A stretch of 64,000 nucleotides of DNA from Macellibacteroides fermentans (GCF_013409575.1 NZ_JACCCY010000002.1:310001-374000), one strand, 5' to 3'; shown: positions 47,732 through 57,705, numbered from the stretch's first letter. The notes: generated by a model not told the origin, from the sequence alone. Translations and numbers: made by a program.

Positions 47732-48106
47732 ATGAACACAAATTCGATTATTGAAAATTTCAAAGAGATTGTAACTAACAAGTATGCACAATTTACGGGC
47801 AGAGCTAATAAAACAGAGTTTTGGTAGTATATCCTTGTTTACATTATTGTTAGTGTAGTATTATCTATGTTTATAAATATCCTGGGTGGAGTAAAACTGC
47901 TTAAGATGTTATTTATGATTATTCAGGGATTATTCGCTTTAGCTTTATTGATACCTTCAATTGCAGTTGGAGTACGCCGTATGCACGATATTGGCAAAGG
48001 TGGAGGATGGATTCTGGTAAATATGATTCCACTTATTGGATCTATATGGTTTATTCTATTGGCTATCAAAGATAGTGAGCCAGGTCCGAATAGATTTGAT
48101 AAATAA
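47732..48106 (+). pseudogene. DUF805 membrane protein with one in-frame TAG
   Basis: 31 codons (YAQFTGRANKTEFW) precede TAG at 47825-47827. The frame then continues YILVYIIVSVVLSMF, two more helices, and VGVRRMHDIGKGGGWILVN with KDSEPGPNRF, the DUF805 signature. DUF805 has an aromatic or Gln residue at this point, so one base change explains the stop. Confidence 0.82.
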
Positions 48107-48122
48107 TATAAATTTACTTTTA

Positions 48123-48897
48123 TGAAAAAGAAGAGTATAACTAGGTATTACATAATAGTGGCTATTCTTTCAGTGTTGGTAATGTCTTGAAGAGGTGGCA
48201 CTTCATCTGAGAAATCTAAAAACCCACAAATCACCATTACAACAGAAGTAGAGGTTGGCACACTATTTTCGTTTTATTTTGAGCGGAGCGCCAATGATAC
48301 CGCAGCCATTTGGGTTGATTTGAATAATGATAAAGTTCAGGATGAAGGGGAACTGATTTATCCCGATGAGCTAACAGAATTTAAAGGAATCTTAGATGCC
48401 AATACCTTCACCATTTATGGTGATGTAAGCTATATTAACTTGAATGTGAAGAAAATAACCAATTCGGATATTTCAAAATGCCCAAACCTAAAGGAGTTAC
48501 AAGCAACTAGTAATAAACTTATATCCATAGACTTAACAAAGAATGTTCAGTTAACCGATTTGCAAATAGCAAATAATGAGTTGACAGAATTGGATTTGAG
48601 TAATAATGCAGAGCTAAAAGAACTTTGGATTGATAGTAATAAAATCAAAACGATTAAAGCAAAGAAATTCAATCAATTAAGAAGAATTATTTGTCAAGAT
48701 AATGAAATCAGTGCAAAATCGATGATTGAACTTTTCAAAGCAGTACAACACGTTGAAAAACCCGGAGGTGCTGTAGCAGAAGTGAGTTATGACACCGAAG
48801 AAGATTTGAATGAGGTGCCGTAAGAAGCGGTGGATATTGCTAAAAGCAAAAACTGGCGACTTATAAAAACTACAAGAGAGGGTGAAATAGAGTATTA
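48123..48897 (+). pseudogene. LRR lipoprotein with TGA at the lipobox cysteine
   Basis: MKKKSITRYYIIVAILSVLV then MS-TGA-RGG: the TGA at 48187-48189 stands exactly where the lipobox Cys (TGT or TGC) should be. The frame continues into short LRRs (CPNLKELQATSNKLISIDL; NELTELDLSNNAELKELW) and meets a second in-frame stop TAA (48820-48822) before EAVDIAKSKNWRLIKTTREG and TAG at 48895. Two stops inside one otherwise open frame mark it as a decaying gene. Confidence 0.72.
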
Positions 48898-48902
48898 GCC
48901 AT

Positions 48903-49103
48903 ATGAAAGTCATTGTAAATAGAACAGAGGTTGAACTCTTCAGCGGCGCAAAAGTCGCTGATGCAGTTCGAGCATATTATGTTCGTCGAAAGCTCAAAAT
49001 TCCAAATCCATTACCTCCTGTTGAGGATCGATACGGAAACAGTGTAGCCCACGATGGCAGGCTGTCAGAGGGGAACAGATTAAGAGTTCAATTAAAAAAA
49101 TAG
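48903..49103 (+). CDS. Small possible beta-grasp protein, paralogue
   Basis: 66-aa protein aligned to the start of the gene at 24755: VNRTEVELFSGAKVADAVRA ... DRYGNSVAHDGRLSEGNRLR. It contains the whole conserved unit without the tail of the other copy, showing that the unit is about 66 residues. Function unknown. Confidence 0.65.
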   Translation: MKVIVNRTEVELFSGAKVADAVRAYYVRRKLKIPNPLPPVEDRYGNSVAHDGRLSEGNRLRVQLKK

Positions 49104-50060
49104 AAAAATGAAAAATAATTGATTAAACATAAACATTGGCGATTCGTATTTGAATCTTTTTCTGGGTCGATTATTGAGTTGATATTCCACAAAATTAATA
49201 TAATCTGTAGGAATACAATCAAAATCAACTTTTTTCGGTATATATTGCCTGACGAGGCGATTAAAATTTTCGTTCGAACCTCTTTGCCAGCTTGCATATG
49301 GTTTAGCAAAGAAGAAATCGATATTTAAATGTTTGGCTACCAATTCATGAGCGGCAAACTCTTTCCCGTTGTCAGATGTGATTGTTTTAAGGAAAGGTTT
49401 CCATTCCATCAAACAATCAATGGTAGCCGTTGCAAGTTGCTGAGCATCTTTTCCATCTAATTTATGAAGTTTTCCGAATCCGGTAGCTCTGTCATTGATG
49501 GTTAAGATAGCGCCTTTGTGATTTTTACCTATAATCAGGTCAATTTCTAAATCACCAAAGCGTTCGCGCAGTTCAACTTCAGGCGGTCTTTGAGAGATGT
49601 CTGTGCGATTGGGGATTATACCCCGTTTATCGTAAATCACACTTCGCTTTTTATAGCGACGTCCTCTGTTTCTAAGATCAAGATACAGCGTTCCTTTTTT
49701 TCGCTTATCTTGCCAAATAAACTGATAGATTCGCTCGTGTGACACACATTTATCCCCGTTCTTTTTGGCAACACCTGCAATTTGTTCAGGACTGTGTTTT
49801 AGACGCAATCTATCTCTGACATATTCCTCTACTTCAGGTGTGAAGGTTCTGGTTTTAGCTTTATACTCCTGACGCTTCAGGTATTTACGATGGGCTAAAT
49901 CATCTCTGTAAACGCCGGATCGGGCATCTGCATTGCGCCGGATCTCCCGACTGACAACTGATTTATCTTTTTTAATAACAAGGGCTATTTCTTTTTGATT
50001 ATAGCCGTTTTGCAATATCGATGCAATAGTATATCTTTGTTCCCTGGTTAAATGACTCAT
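49092..50060 (-). pseudogene. IS30-family transposase, 3' end altered
   Basis: Starts MSHLTREQRYTIASILQNGY (IS30 helix-turn-helix) and contains FGDLEIDLIIG, ITSDNGKEFA and RGSNENFNRLVRQYIPK (DDE). The last residues ESPMFMFNQLFFIFLFF do not fit the family end (VFNQ followed by a few residues), so the 3' end appears to run into flanking DNA. I place the start at 50060, the first ATG before the HTH; a longer frame starts at 50105. Confidence 0.8.
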
Positions 50061-50278
50061 AAATGTGAACTTTAGGCGGAGAACAATTATAGTCATTTTT
50101 TCCATCGGAGCAAAAGGGGGGGGGAGTCTTTCCTCCCTGGCTCTGAAAAAATAATCTATACTATCCTGCCGTCAAAGTTGCATTTACTAATTGAATTTAC
50201 AAATGTAATATATGGATGGAATTTTAAATGAAAAAGTAATAATCTGTTCATGAATAGAATAAACGCGCAAGTAAACAA

Positions 50279-50286
50279 TATCTTTG
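50279..50286 (+). promoter_or_regulatory. Candidate -7 element for the hybrid regulator
   Basis: TATCTTTG matches TAnnTTTG. It lies 93 bases before the ATG at 50379, inside the longer open frame from 50250, and supports the shorter start. No -33 element is clear. Confidence 0.4.
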
Positions 50287-50378
50287 AGAAAAGGAGGAAA
50301 AACTATTTACCTGGTTTACTACTCCCTAAAATATTTCAATACAGAGAAAAAACAAGACCAAATACCTGTTTGTTTGCT

Positions 50379-53261
50379 ATGAAAATTAGGATTAATAGAT
50401 ATAAAGCACCAACCTCACTTGCTATACTTGTTGTGTTGCTGATAATTGGTTTTTTCTGCGATTGCTCAGATGCTCAAAAACAGTTGCAGCAAGCGGAAGC
50501 AAATCGAAAAGAGATTTCCGCCGTTTTATACAGAAACAGATACAGTGAAGATTCTCTGAAACTTTTGCTGAAACAATATATTGATGAGGAGAACGATTTT
50601 GCTGTAATGCTGGTTTATAAGCAGTTAGGTGTATTTATGCGTGAAAACTCGCGTTTCACCGAAGCAATAAATAATCATCAGGAAGAGTTGGCACTTGCTA
50701 TGAAGCTCAATGATACCATCGAAATAGTGCAGGCATACAATAATCTGGGAACAGACTTCCGACGGATCGGCTCGCATGGCGAAGCATCAGATTATCATTA
50801 TCAAGCATTGGATTATGCTGAAGCATATTCACAAGCACATGTGCCGGGAGTTGGAATGAAAAACAGAGTTGTTTCTCTAAATGGAATCGGAAACGTGAGC
50901 CTGACACTTGGATATTATGACCATGCTGAAAAATATTTCAGAATGGCGTTGGAAGATGAGCTGAAGCTGAAAAGCAATATAGGTCAGGCCATTAACTATG
51001 CCAATATTGGAGCAATTTTTGAAGAGCGGGGACAGTTAGACTCAGCACATGCCTATTATAATAAATCATTGGAGCATAATCGAATAGCCAAATCGGACAT
51101 GGGAATTGGACTATGCCTTATTCATTTAGGCAAGCTTTATGAAAGAGAGCAAAAATATGAAAAAGCGAAAGATGAGTATATTCAGGCATACGACCTCATG
51201 CATCAAATATCCGACAGATGGCACTGGTTGGAAGCATGTATCTCAATTGCCAGAATTAATTTGTTAGACAATAATATTTCTGAATTCGAACACTATATCA
51301 GTCTTGCAGAGCAAACAGCAAATGAAATAAAATCGCCAGAACATTTGGCCGAAATATATTTGCTTAAGCACGACTTTGATGTGAGCACACAAGATTTCAA
51401 AAAAGCTCTTGAGCACTATCAATTGCAATCACTCATGCGAGACAGCGTGCAGGGATTGCAAAAAACTAATAGGTTTATAGACGTGCGCCTAAGTTACGAG
51501 CAAAACAAAAACATTAGGAACATTCAGAGAATTGAGGCGGAGAATAAATCCAAACAACGGTCGACGCATTTGACATTATATTTCACCTTGGCTCTGTCGC
51601 TTGTAGGAATTATCATCACAGCACTACTATATTATGCATATCGACAGCGCGTCAGGAGCAACAAAGCGTTAAAACAATTGGAGCAAACCAGAAGCGTTTT
51701 TTTCACAAATATCACACACGAATTTAGAACTCCACTAACCGTTATAAAGGGTTTTAATGACCTATTAATGAGCAGCAAACACTTATCCGAAAAAGAAAAG
51801 CATGTTTATAGATCAGCCATAGACAGACAAAGTAATTATTTGCTTAATCTCGTAAACCAACTTCTTGATATTGCCAAACTTAAATCGGGAAAAGAGGCTC
51901 CCAACTGGAAACGTGGCGACATAATTTCGTATCTTAGAATGTCGGCCGAAACATTTAAGCTTTTTGCAAAAGAGAAAGATGTAAACCTTATTTTTTATTC
52001 TGTGATAGAGTCACAAGAAATGGATTTCATTCCTTTCTATATCGATAAAATTATTGGCAATCTTTTATCAAATGCTATAAAACATACAAAAGAGGGAGAT
52101 AAAATAGACTTTATAGTTGTCGAAGGACAACGCTCTGGAACCATCAAAATTAAAATTATGGATACTGGTGATGGAATACCTAAAAGTGACTTGAAACGTA
52201 TATTTGAAATGTTTTATCAAAGCGAAAATAGTCAAAGCGAATCAGGTAGTGGCATTGGATTGGCATTTACAAAGATGATGGTGGAAAAGATGAAAGGAGA
52301 AATTGAGGTTGACAGTGAATTGGGCATAGGCTCATCTTTTATTGTGACTTTACCTATAAAGAACAACAGACTAACAAATATTGAGCCACTTCTTGAACAA
52401 AAGAGCTCTTTTTCACTTTTAAAGCTTAAACAAAGAGTTGGAGCCATAGATACCGACTTAGAAACTGATGACAACGAAGAAGATATTACAAAAGAGCAAC
52501 CCATAATCTTGATTGTTGAGGATAACAAGGATGTGAGCACATATATAAAAACTATCCTAAGCGATAAATACAGAGTCTTAGTTGCCAGAAATGGCCAAGA
52601 GGGTCTTGAGTTAGCAAAAAATCATATTCCCGACTTAGTGGTTACAGACGTGATGATGCCCGTGATGGATGGCACACAGTTGTGTTGCGAAATGAAAGAT
52701 AACATTATGCTCAATCATATTCCAATAATTATGCTTACGGCAAAGAGTAGCGACGAAGACCGTATAAAGGGCTTGAGATGCGGTGCCGAGGCATATATTA
52801 AGAAACCATTTGATACAGAGGAGCTGTTCATTACTATCCATAATATACTGGAAAGTCGCAAAACGCTGATTGAAAAATTTATGGAGTCTGCCAATAACAT
52901 AACAACCGACACTGTTAATAGAGCAGAGAGTGAAGCAAATCTCAAATATCTACATACCATAACAGGTATTATTCTTACTGAAATTCAAAACCCTGATCTA
53001 AACACAGCCTATCTTGCTGAGAGAATGTCGGTGAGCACATCGCAGCTCAATCGAAAAATGAATGGTATAACGGGCAAGTCAACATTGTCTTATATTTTGC
53101 ATGTGAAGCTAAACAAGGCAAAGAAGATGCTTCAGGAGACTTCTCTCCCTATGTCGGAAGTTGCTCATGAATGTGGATTTTATGATGCCAATTATTTTTC
53201 ACGCATATTCAAAAAAGAATTTGGAATTTCCCCATCGCAATTTCAGAAGATACATGTTTAG
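50379..53261 (+). CDS. Hybrid two-component regulator (TPR, histidine kinase, receiver, AraC)
   Basis: 960-aa inner-membrane sensor-regulator. An N-terminal signal or membrane helix (LAILVVLLIIGFF) is followed by about eight TPR units (residues 60-370: AQAYNNLGTDFRRIGSHGEA, INYANIGAIFEERGQLDSAH), a membrane helix near 396-418, HisKA with phospho-His447 (ITHEFRTPL), HATPase_c (DKIIGNLLSNAIKHT, GSGIGLAFTK), a receiver domain with phospho-Asp757 (VTDVMMPVMDG) and a C-terminal AraC helix-turn-helix (residues 870-960). This is the Bacteroidetes one-chain layout. It probably senses a periplasmic signal through the TPRs and controls nearby genes; targets are inference. Confidence 0.92.
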   Translation: MKIRINRYKAPTSLAILVVLLIIGFFCDCSDAQKQLQQAEANRKEISAVLYRNRYSEDSLKLLLKQYIDEENDFAVMLVYKQLGVFMRENSRFTEAINNHQEELALAMKLNDTIEIVQAYNNLGTDFRRIGSHGEASDYHYQALDYAEAYSQAHVPGVGMKNRVVSLNGIGNVSLTLGYYDHAEKYFRMALEDELKLKSNIGQAINYANIGAIFEERGQLDSAHAYYNKSLEHNRIAKSDMGIGLCLIHLGKLYEREQKYEKAKDEYIQAYDLMHQISDRWHWLEACISIARINLLDNNISEFEHYISLAEQTANEIKSPEHLAEIYLLKHDFDVSTQDFKKALEHYQLQSLMRDSVQGLQKTNRFIDVRLSYEQNKNIRNIQRIEAENKSKQRSTHLTLYFTLALSLVGIIITALLYYAYRQRVRSNKALKQLEQTRSVFFTNITHEFRTPLTVIKGFNDLLMSSKHLSEKEKHVYRSAIDRQSNYLLNLVNQLLDIAKLKSGKEAPNWKRGDIISYLRMSAETFKLFAKEKDVNLIFYSVIESQEMDFIPFYIDKIIGNLLSNAIKHTKEGDKIDFIVVEGQRSGTIKIKIMDTGDGIPKSDLKRIFEMFYQSENSQSESGSGIGLAFTKMMVEKMKGEIEVDSELGIGSSFIVTLPIKNNRLTNIEPLLEQKSSFSLLKLKQRVGAIDTDLETDDNEEDITKEQPIILIVEDNKDVSTYIKTILSDKYRVLVARNGQEGLELAKNHIPDLVVTDVMMPVMDGTQLCCEMKDNIMLNHIPIIMLTAKSSDEDRIKGLRCGAEAYIKKPFDTEELFITIHNILESRKTLIEKFMESANNITTDTVNRAESEANLKYLHTITGIILTEIQNPDLNTAYLAERMSVSTSQLNRKMNGITGKSTLSYILHVKLNKAKKMLQETSLPMSEVAHECGFYDANYFSRIFKKEFGISPSQFQKIHV

Positions 53262-53616
53262 CAATTAGCTTTTAGCTATTAGCCAACAGCTAAAAGCCAA
53301 AAGCCAACAGCCAATTAGCACATACAAAACACACATAATCAATATGATACCACAAACAAATGCACTAATTGTGCTAATTATTTAAACGTTAATGTGTGCT
53401 TTATGCTAATTTCTGCGTGATATTTACAGACATATATAATGGATTAATCTCAATTTTGCTGTACAAAAAGATCAATTAAAACCTTATTAATATGAAAGCA
53501 AAATTAGCCCTACTCCTGATTAGATAATCCGGAGCATATGCACCCGGTCCAGAAGGAAAAGGAAAGTCAAATAGGATCAAAAAGATTTGATTTATACAGC
53601 CATTCCGGCGCATATG
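53262..53616. other. Repeat-rich spacer with third leader copy and gene fragment
   Basis: It begins with short tandem units (TAGCTTTTAGCTATTAGCC, AACAGCTAAAAGCCAAAAG). From 53308 it contains a diverged copy of the SPFH leader box. At 53478-53523 the first codons of the gene at 27402 recur (MKAKLALLLI), ending at TAA 53525-53527. The rest has no feature. Confidence 0.65.
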
Positions 53617-55516
53617 GGTTCTTCGTCAAATTTGGTGCAAAATAACGGTTCTTAAACAACCAGTATAATTGACTTATTGTGTTGATATACAGGCAAATAA
53701 ATAACAAAAAGCTAGTATAATAGAATTATTTTTATTATCTTTAAAGGTCTGACACTAAAGGATTTAAAGATGATTGACAACACTAGCCAACCCAAAGATA
53801 ATAACTTTTTTATAAACAAACATTCGCTCCAAGCTATTTTTGGAATCCCAGGTGTTGTATTCTATGATTCCGTTATAAGTGATAATTTGATTCTTCTATC
53901 TGCCCGTCTTAAAGACAAGACAGCAAAATGTATCTGTTGCGGTAAAAGGAGTAAAAGTGTCCATTCATCCTATATGCGCAAATTAACAGATCTAGCTGTA
54001 GTTGGCAGAGCTGTTAAAATTATACTGAAAGTCAGAAAGTTTAGATGCCGTTACAGTAATTGCACTCAAACAGTTTTCTCTGAGCAACATCTGCCCTTAA
54101 CGCGGAAACACTCACGACTGACAGATCGCACAAGTCACTTTTTGCAAAAACTGCTCATTGAGGTCTCTTCTCGTAAAGGTGAGTATATAAGTGAGCTCCT
54201 ATCAATAAAGCAGAGCAGTTCTACCTGTCTTAGAATCGTTAAGTCTATAGAAATGCCCCATTTTCAGGAACTAACTACCATAGGCATAGATGACTGGGCA
54301 TACAGGAAAGGCAAATCGTATGGTACTATTATTGTAAATGCGATTAATCACCGTCCCGTAGAACTACTAAAGAGTAGAGACAAGGAGGAGGTTGCAGATT
54401 GGCTTATAAGACATAACTCCATACTGTATGTAACCAGGGATCGATCAAGCAGCTACTCTAATGCTATAAAGTCTGGGGCATCCAAGGCGTCACAAATAGC
54501 AGACAGGTTTCATTTAGTGAAAAATCTGGGAGATCACATAGCACATGAAATACGAATGGAGTATAAAACCATTAAAAATAGTTGGTTGGCTCACAGGAAG
54601 AGTCTTTATAAAAGCAAAAAAAAAAACATCTGCTTAAGTAGTGGAGATAACGAAAATACCAGCGATTCACAATATAACAAACACACCAATAGTGTTAACC
54701 ATAGAAAACAGGAGTTGTTTAACAGGATTCATGAGCTTAAAAACAACAACTACTCTCAAAGAGCAATTGCCAAGGCTTTAAACATTAGCCGTAATACTGT
54801 AAGATATTATTTTGAAATGGAAGAGTTGTTGCCACGAGCAACCATCTATTATAATAATTATGGAGATTTTATGGATCTGATTAAGGAGTGTTGTAATCAG
54901 GGGTTAAATGTAAGAAATATATTTGTGTCTCTGAAAAAACAGGGATTCAAGGGTAATCAAACATCTTTTTATCAGTGGTTCAACAGGCACTTCCCGGAAT
55001 ATCAGAATAAGAAAAGATTACCAGTAGCATTAAATACCTCTCCGATAGTTTATGAAGAAACTCGATTTAGCGGAATGTCACCCAACAGACTTGCTATACA
55101 TTTAACAAATAGTGAATGGGGTGTTTCAAAGGAAACAGGCGAGTGTAGCAAGTCTCACATACTGGCAGAGGATATTATTAACTCCTCTATGTTATTAAAA
55201 AGCATGAGAGAGGTATACAACACTTTTAGAGAGGTTTTGAACAGTAAAGATGAACTTAGATTAGACCAATGGCTCGAGAAGTATAAGTCGACCCAAATAC
55301 GGAGGATTAAAAGTTTTATAAATGGCATTATTCATGATTTGGAAGCAGTAAAAAACGCCATTAAATACCCTTGGAGTAATGGAGTTGTGGAGGGTCATGT
55401 AAACAGATTAAAAAACAAGAAAAGAGAGATGTATGGCAGGGCTGGATTTGAACTGTTAAGACGAAAGGTCGTGCTTTCCAACTTAGGATAACCTGCACCA
55501 AATTTGACGAAGAACC
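53617..55516 (+). mobile_element. ISL3-family insertion sequence
   Basis: 1900-bp element bounded by perfect 23-bp inverted repeats starting GGTTCTTCGTCAAATTTGG at 53617, with its reverse complement ending at 55516. It carries one transposase gene. The 8-bp flanks (CGCATATG left, ACTTTTGA right) do not match, so the expected target duplication is absent and one side was likely rearranged. Confidence 0.9.
53770..55491 (+). CDS. ISL3-family transposase
   Basis: 573-aa transposase. N-terminal zinc-finger-like cysteines (CICCGKRSK, CRYSNCTQTVF), the catalytic IGIDDWAYRKGKSYGTI and DRSSSYSNAI, a mid helix-turn-helix (YSQRAIAKALNISRNTVRYY) and NGVVEGHVNRLKNKKREMYG with GRAGFELLR at the end. The frame is intact. 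Confidence 0.92.
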   Translation: MIDNTSQPKDNNFFINKHSLQAIFGIPGVVFYDSVISDNLILLSARLKDKTAKCICCGKRSKSVHSSYMRKLTDLAVVGRAVKIILKVRKFRCRYSNCTQTVFSEQHLPLTRKHSRLTDRTSHFLQKLLIEVSSRKGEYISELLSIKQSSSTCLRIVKSIEMPHFQELTTIGIDDWAYRKGKSYGTIIVNAINHRPVELLKSRDKEEVADWLIRHNSILYVTRDRSSSYSNAIKSGASKASQIADRFHLVKNLGDHIAHEIRMEYKTIKNSWLAHRKSLYKSKKKNICLSSGDNENTSDSQYNKHTNSVNHRKQELFNRIHELKNNNYSQRAIAKALNISRNTVRYYFEMEELLPRATIYYNNYGDFMDLIKECCNQGLNVRNIFVSLKKQGFKGNQTSFYQWFNRHFPEYQNKKRLPVALNTSPIVYEETRFSGMSPNRLAIHLTNSEWGVSKETGECSKSHILAEDIINSSMLLKSMREVYNTFREVLNSKDELRLDQWLEKYKSTQIRRIKSFINGIIHDLEAVKNAIKYPWSNGVVEGHVNRLKNKKREMYGRAGFELLRRKVVLSNLG

Positions 55517-55818
55517 ACTTTTGAACTGTTATTTATAGAGGCCGTAATGAAGAGATGCTTTATGCAGATTATATCGATGGCAAGAGATCCTATATGGATA
55601 TAATCCCGGATCCCCTATAAAGCTCCAATCCGTCATTACAAGGATTCAAATACACATATTCCTGTATTCTAATTTTTCTCAAGCGATTATTAAAAAGATT
55701 AGTCGGTACATTTTTGTGAAAAAGTATATACTTTGTGGATCATTTATTATGAGTTTTAAAGTTGAAAGTCCTCAACATTTTTCAGGACGGGTCATAAACT
55801 TAAAAAATAGCGAAAACA

Positions 55819-57705
55819 GTCGAGTAGGCCTGAGCATTTCAGCTCAAGCCTCTCACAGAACCGTGCGTGACAGTCTCCCGTCACACGGCTCTTCTTATTC
55901 AGTCTTATAAGATTACCATTTACTGTTAGCTGTTGGAGTCACTCCCCACTGCCAGTGGTAAAAGAGTTTAGACTCTTTCCGGGAGATGTTTCCCAGCCAG
56001 TAGTAAGCCCGATAGGGTTTCCCCTTGAAGCGCTTGAACTTGGCTGTAACCCATCTGGCCAGATGTCTGTTTACTTCATCTAACAGGATTTTGAGTCGGG
56101 TAGGATAAAATTTACCATAATAAGTAATCCATCCCCGAAGCACCGGATTGATGCTTTTCGCCAGGGTTTCCAGCGATAGAAACAGTTGTTTCCTTGTTTT
56201 CCAGCTGCGCATCTTTTCACGGATGCGGTTGCAGGCCTTGTTGCTGATTGCCGGCAGAAAGCCTGTAAAGTTGATGCCATTTCTGCCTTTTGCCTTCCGG
56301 GGTCGGAAGGTGTAGCCAAGGAAATCGAAAGAGATTGTATCAAACTCTCCCTTTCTGCGGCTGTCTTTACAGTACACAATCTTTGTTTTGTCATCGTTCA
56401 ACATCAGTTTACATTGAGCAAACCGTTGTTGAACAGCTACTTTCAGTGCTTCGGCCTGGGATTGGGTGGCGCAGTGACAGATGGTGTCGTCTGCATACCT
56501 TTCGAAGGGAATGTGCGGATAATACCTGCTCATCCACTTGTCGAAGGCATAATGCAGGAACAAATTGGCCAGCACAGGTCCAATTACGGACCCTTGCGGG
56601 ACCCCTTTGTCCCGGTCGATTTTACTGCCATCCTGCAGTTCGTAGGGAACTTTGAGCCACCGTTCGATGTAAAGCAGCACCCATACACAATCGGTATGAA
56701 GTTTGACTGCTTTAATCAACAGTTCATGGTCAATAGAATCGAAGAACTTGCTGATGTCCATATCCAATACCCAGTTGTACTTCCAGCACCGCTCGCGTGC
56801 TTTGGCGATGGCATCGTGAGCAGAGCGGTTGGGCCGGTAGGCATAAGAATCCTCGTGAAAACAGGGTTCAATCTGTGGCTCCAGTATCATCACTGCTGCC
56901 ATTTGAGCAATCCTGTCTCCTACCGTAGGTATACCTAACGGACGTTTATCTCCATTGGGTTTAGGTATTTCTACCAGTTTGACCGATGGAGGGAAGTAGC
57001 TTCCCGAACTCATGCGGTTCCAGATTTTGTAGAGATTGTCTTTGAGATTTTTCTCAAACTGCTCAATCGATACGCCGTCAATACCCGCACTTCCATGGTT
57101 TGCCTTGACTCGTTTGAAGGCCTCCATGATTAAAAACTTAGAAATCTCATGCGACTTTGCGTCTTTCATTTGCATCCTCCTGTTTTAATAGTTGTACATT
57201 TACTACGCTTGAATAAGCTGTTCCCTTGGCTCCATTTCCATTACAGAAACTTCATCGCTACTACGGAACAGTCCGCCCCTGCCTCCGGTCCTCGGTACGC
57301 TGGTTCTTGCAGGGCTTCTGCTTGAACTTCTCCCTTCACATCCCGGCGCAGGTTCCTGCGTTCCGTGAAAAAGCCTCTGTACAAGTCATGCTATCTTTGC
57401 ACCGGATGCCACCCGGACCGTAAACAGGTTCCTTCCGGATTTATCCCGGGTCTGACAGAAAAGCCCCGGTTCTGACATCGTCTGAACAGTTTTCGATGCT
57501 TCATCAATAGTTCCCTTGCGGTCATCTCTTGTACAGTTACCTGACGATTTATATCGCCTTTTGGTGTATCGCTCACCACCTTGTCTCTTAAACAAAGCAG
57601 CATACACTGGTTTGTAACCATCTCCTGTAAGACGGTTACGAGGGGCCTGCCCTCATCTCTTTCACAGTTACAAACATTGCCGCCTGCAATGTTTTCACAG
57701 CACAC
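55819..57705 (-). other. Group II intron, copy 2
   Basis: Same 1887-base intron as at 10907-12793, read on minus: 5' GTGTG at 57705, domain V hairpin near 55862-55895, and CTACTCGAC end at 55819. Confidence 0.75.
55913..57175 (-). CDS. ltrA: Group II intron reverse transcriptase/maturase, copy 2
   Basis: 420-aa protein with the catalytic YADD and all reverse-transcriptase blocks seen in copy 1. A handful of residue changes (for example D to E at 18, R to K in the EL(L)IKAV region, W to R in VLRGWITYYG, K to S in the last residues) separate the copies. VLRGWITYYG is the more usual form, so copy 2 may be the better functional version. Intact. Confidence 0.93.
   Translation of the reverse strand: MQMKDAKSHEISKFLIMEAFKRVKANHGSAGIDGVSIEQFEKNLKDNLYKIWNRMSSGSYFPPSVKLVEIPKPNGDKRPLGIPTVGDRIAQMAAVMILEPQIEPCFHEDSYAYRPNRSAHDAIAKARERCWKYNWVLDMDISKFFDSIDHELLIKAVKLHTDCVWVLLYIERWLKVPYELQDGSKIDRDKGVPQGSVIGPVLANLFLHYAFDKWMSRYYPHIPFERYADDTICHCATQSQAEALKVAVQQRFAQCKLMLNDDKTKIVYCKDSRRKGEFDTISFDFLGYTFRPRKAKGRNGINFTGFLPAISNKACNRIREKMRSWKTRKQLFLSLETLAKSINPVLRGWITYYGKFYPTRLKILLDEVNRHLARWVTAKFKRFKGKPYRAYYWLGNISRKESKLFYHWQWGVTPTANSKW

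Noticed and set aside
45994-48897. Stop-codon reassignment (alternative genetic code)
   Set aside because: TAA, TAG and TGA all interrupt genes here, and all three also end intact genes in the window, so no single codon can be reassigned.
53492-53527. Functional small gene MKAKLALLLIR
   Set aside because: It is only the first ten codons of the gene at 27402, cut off by unrelated sequence.
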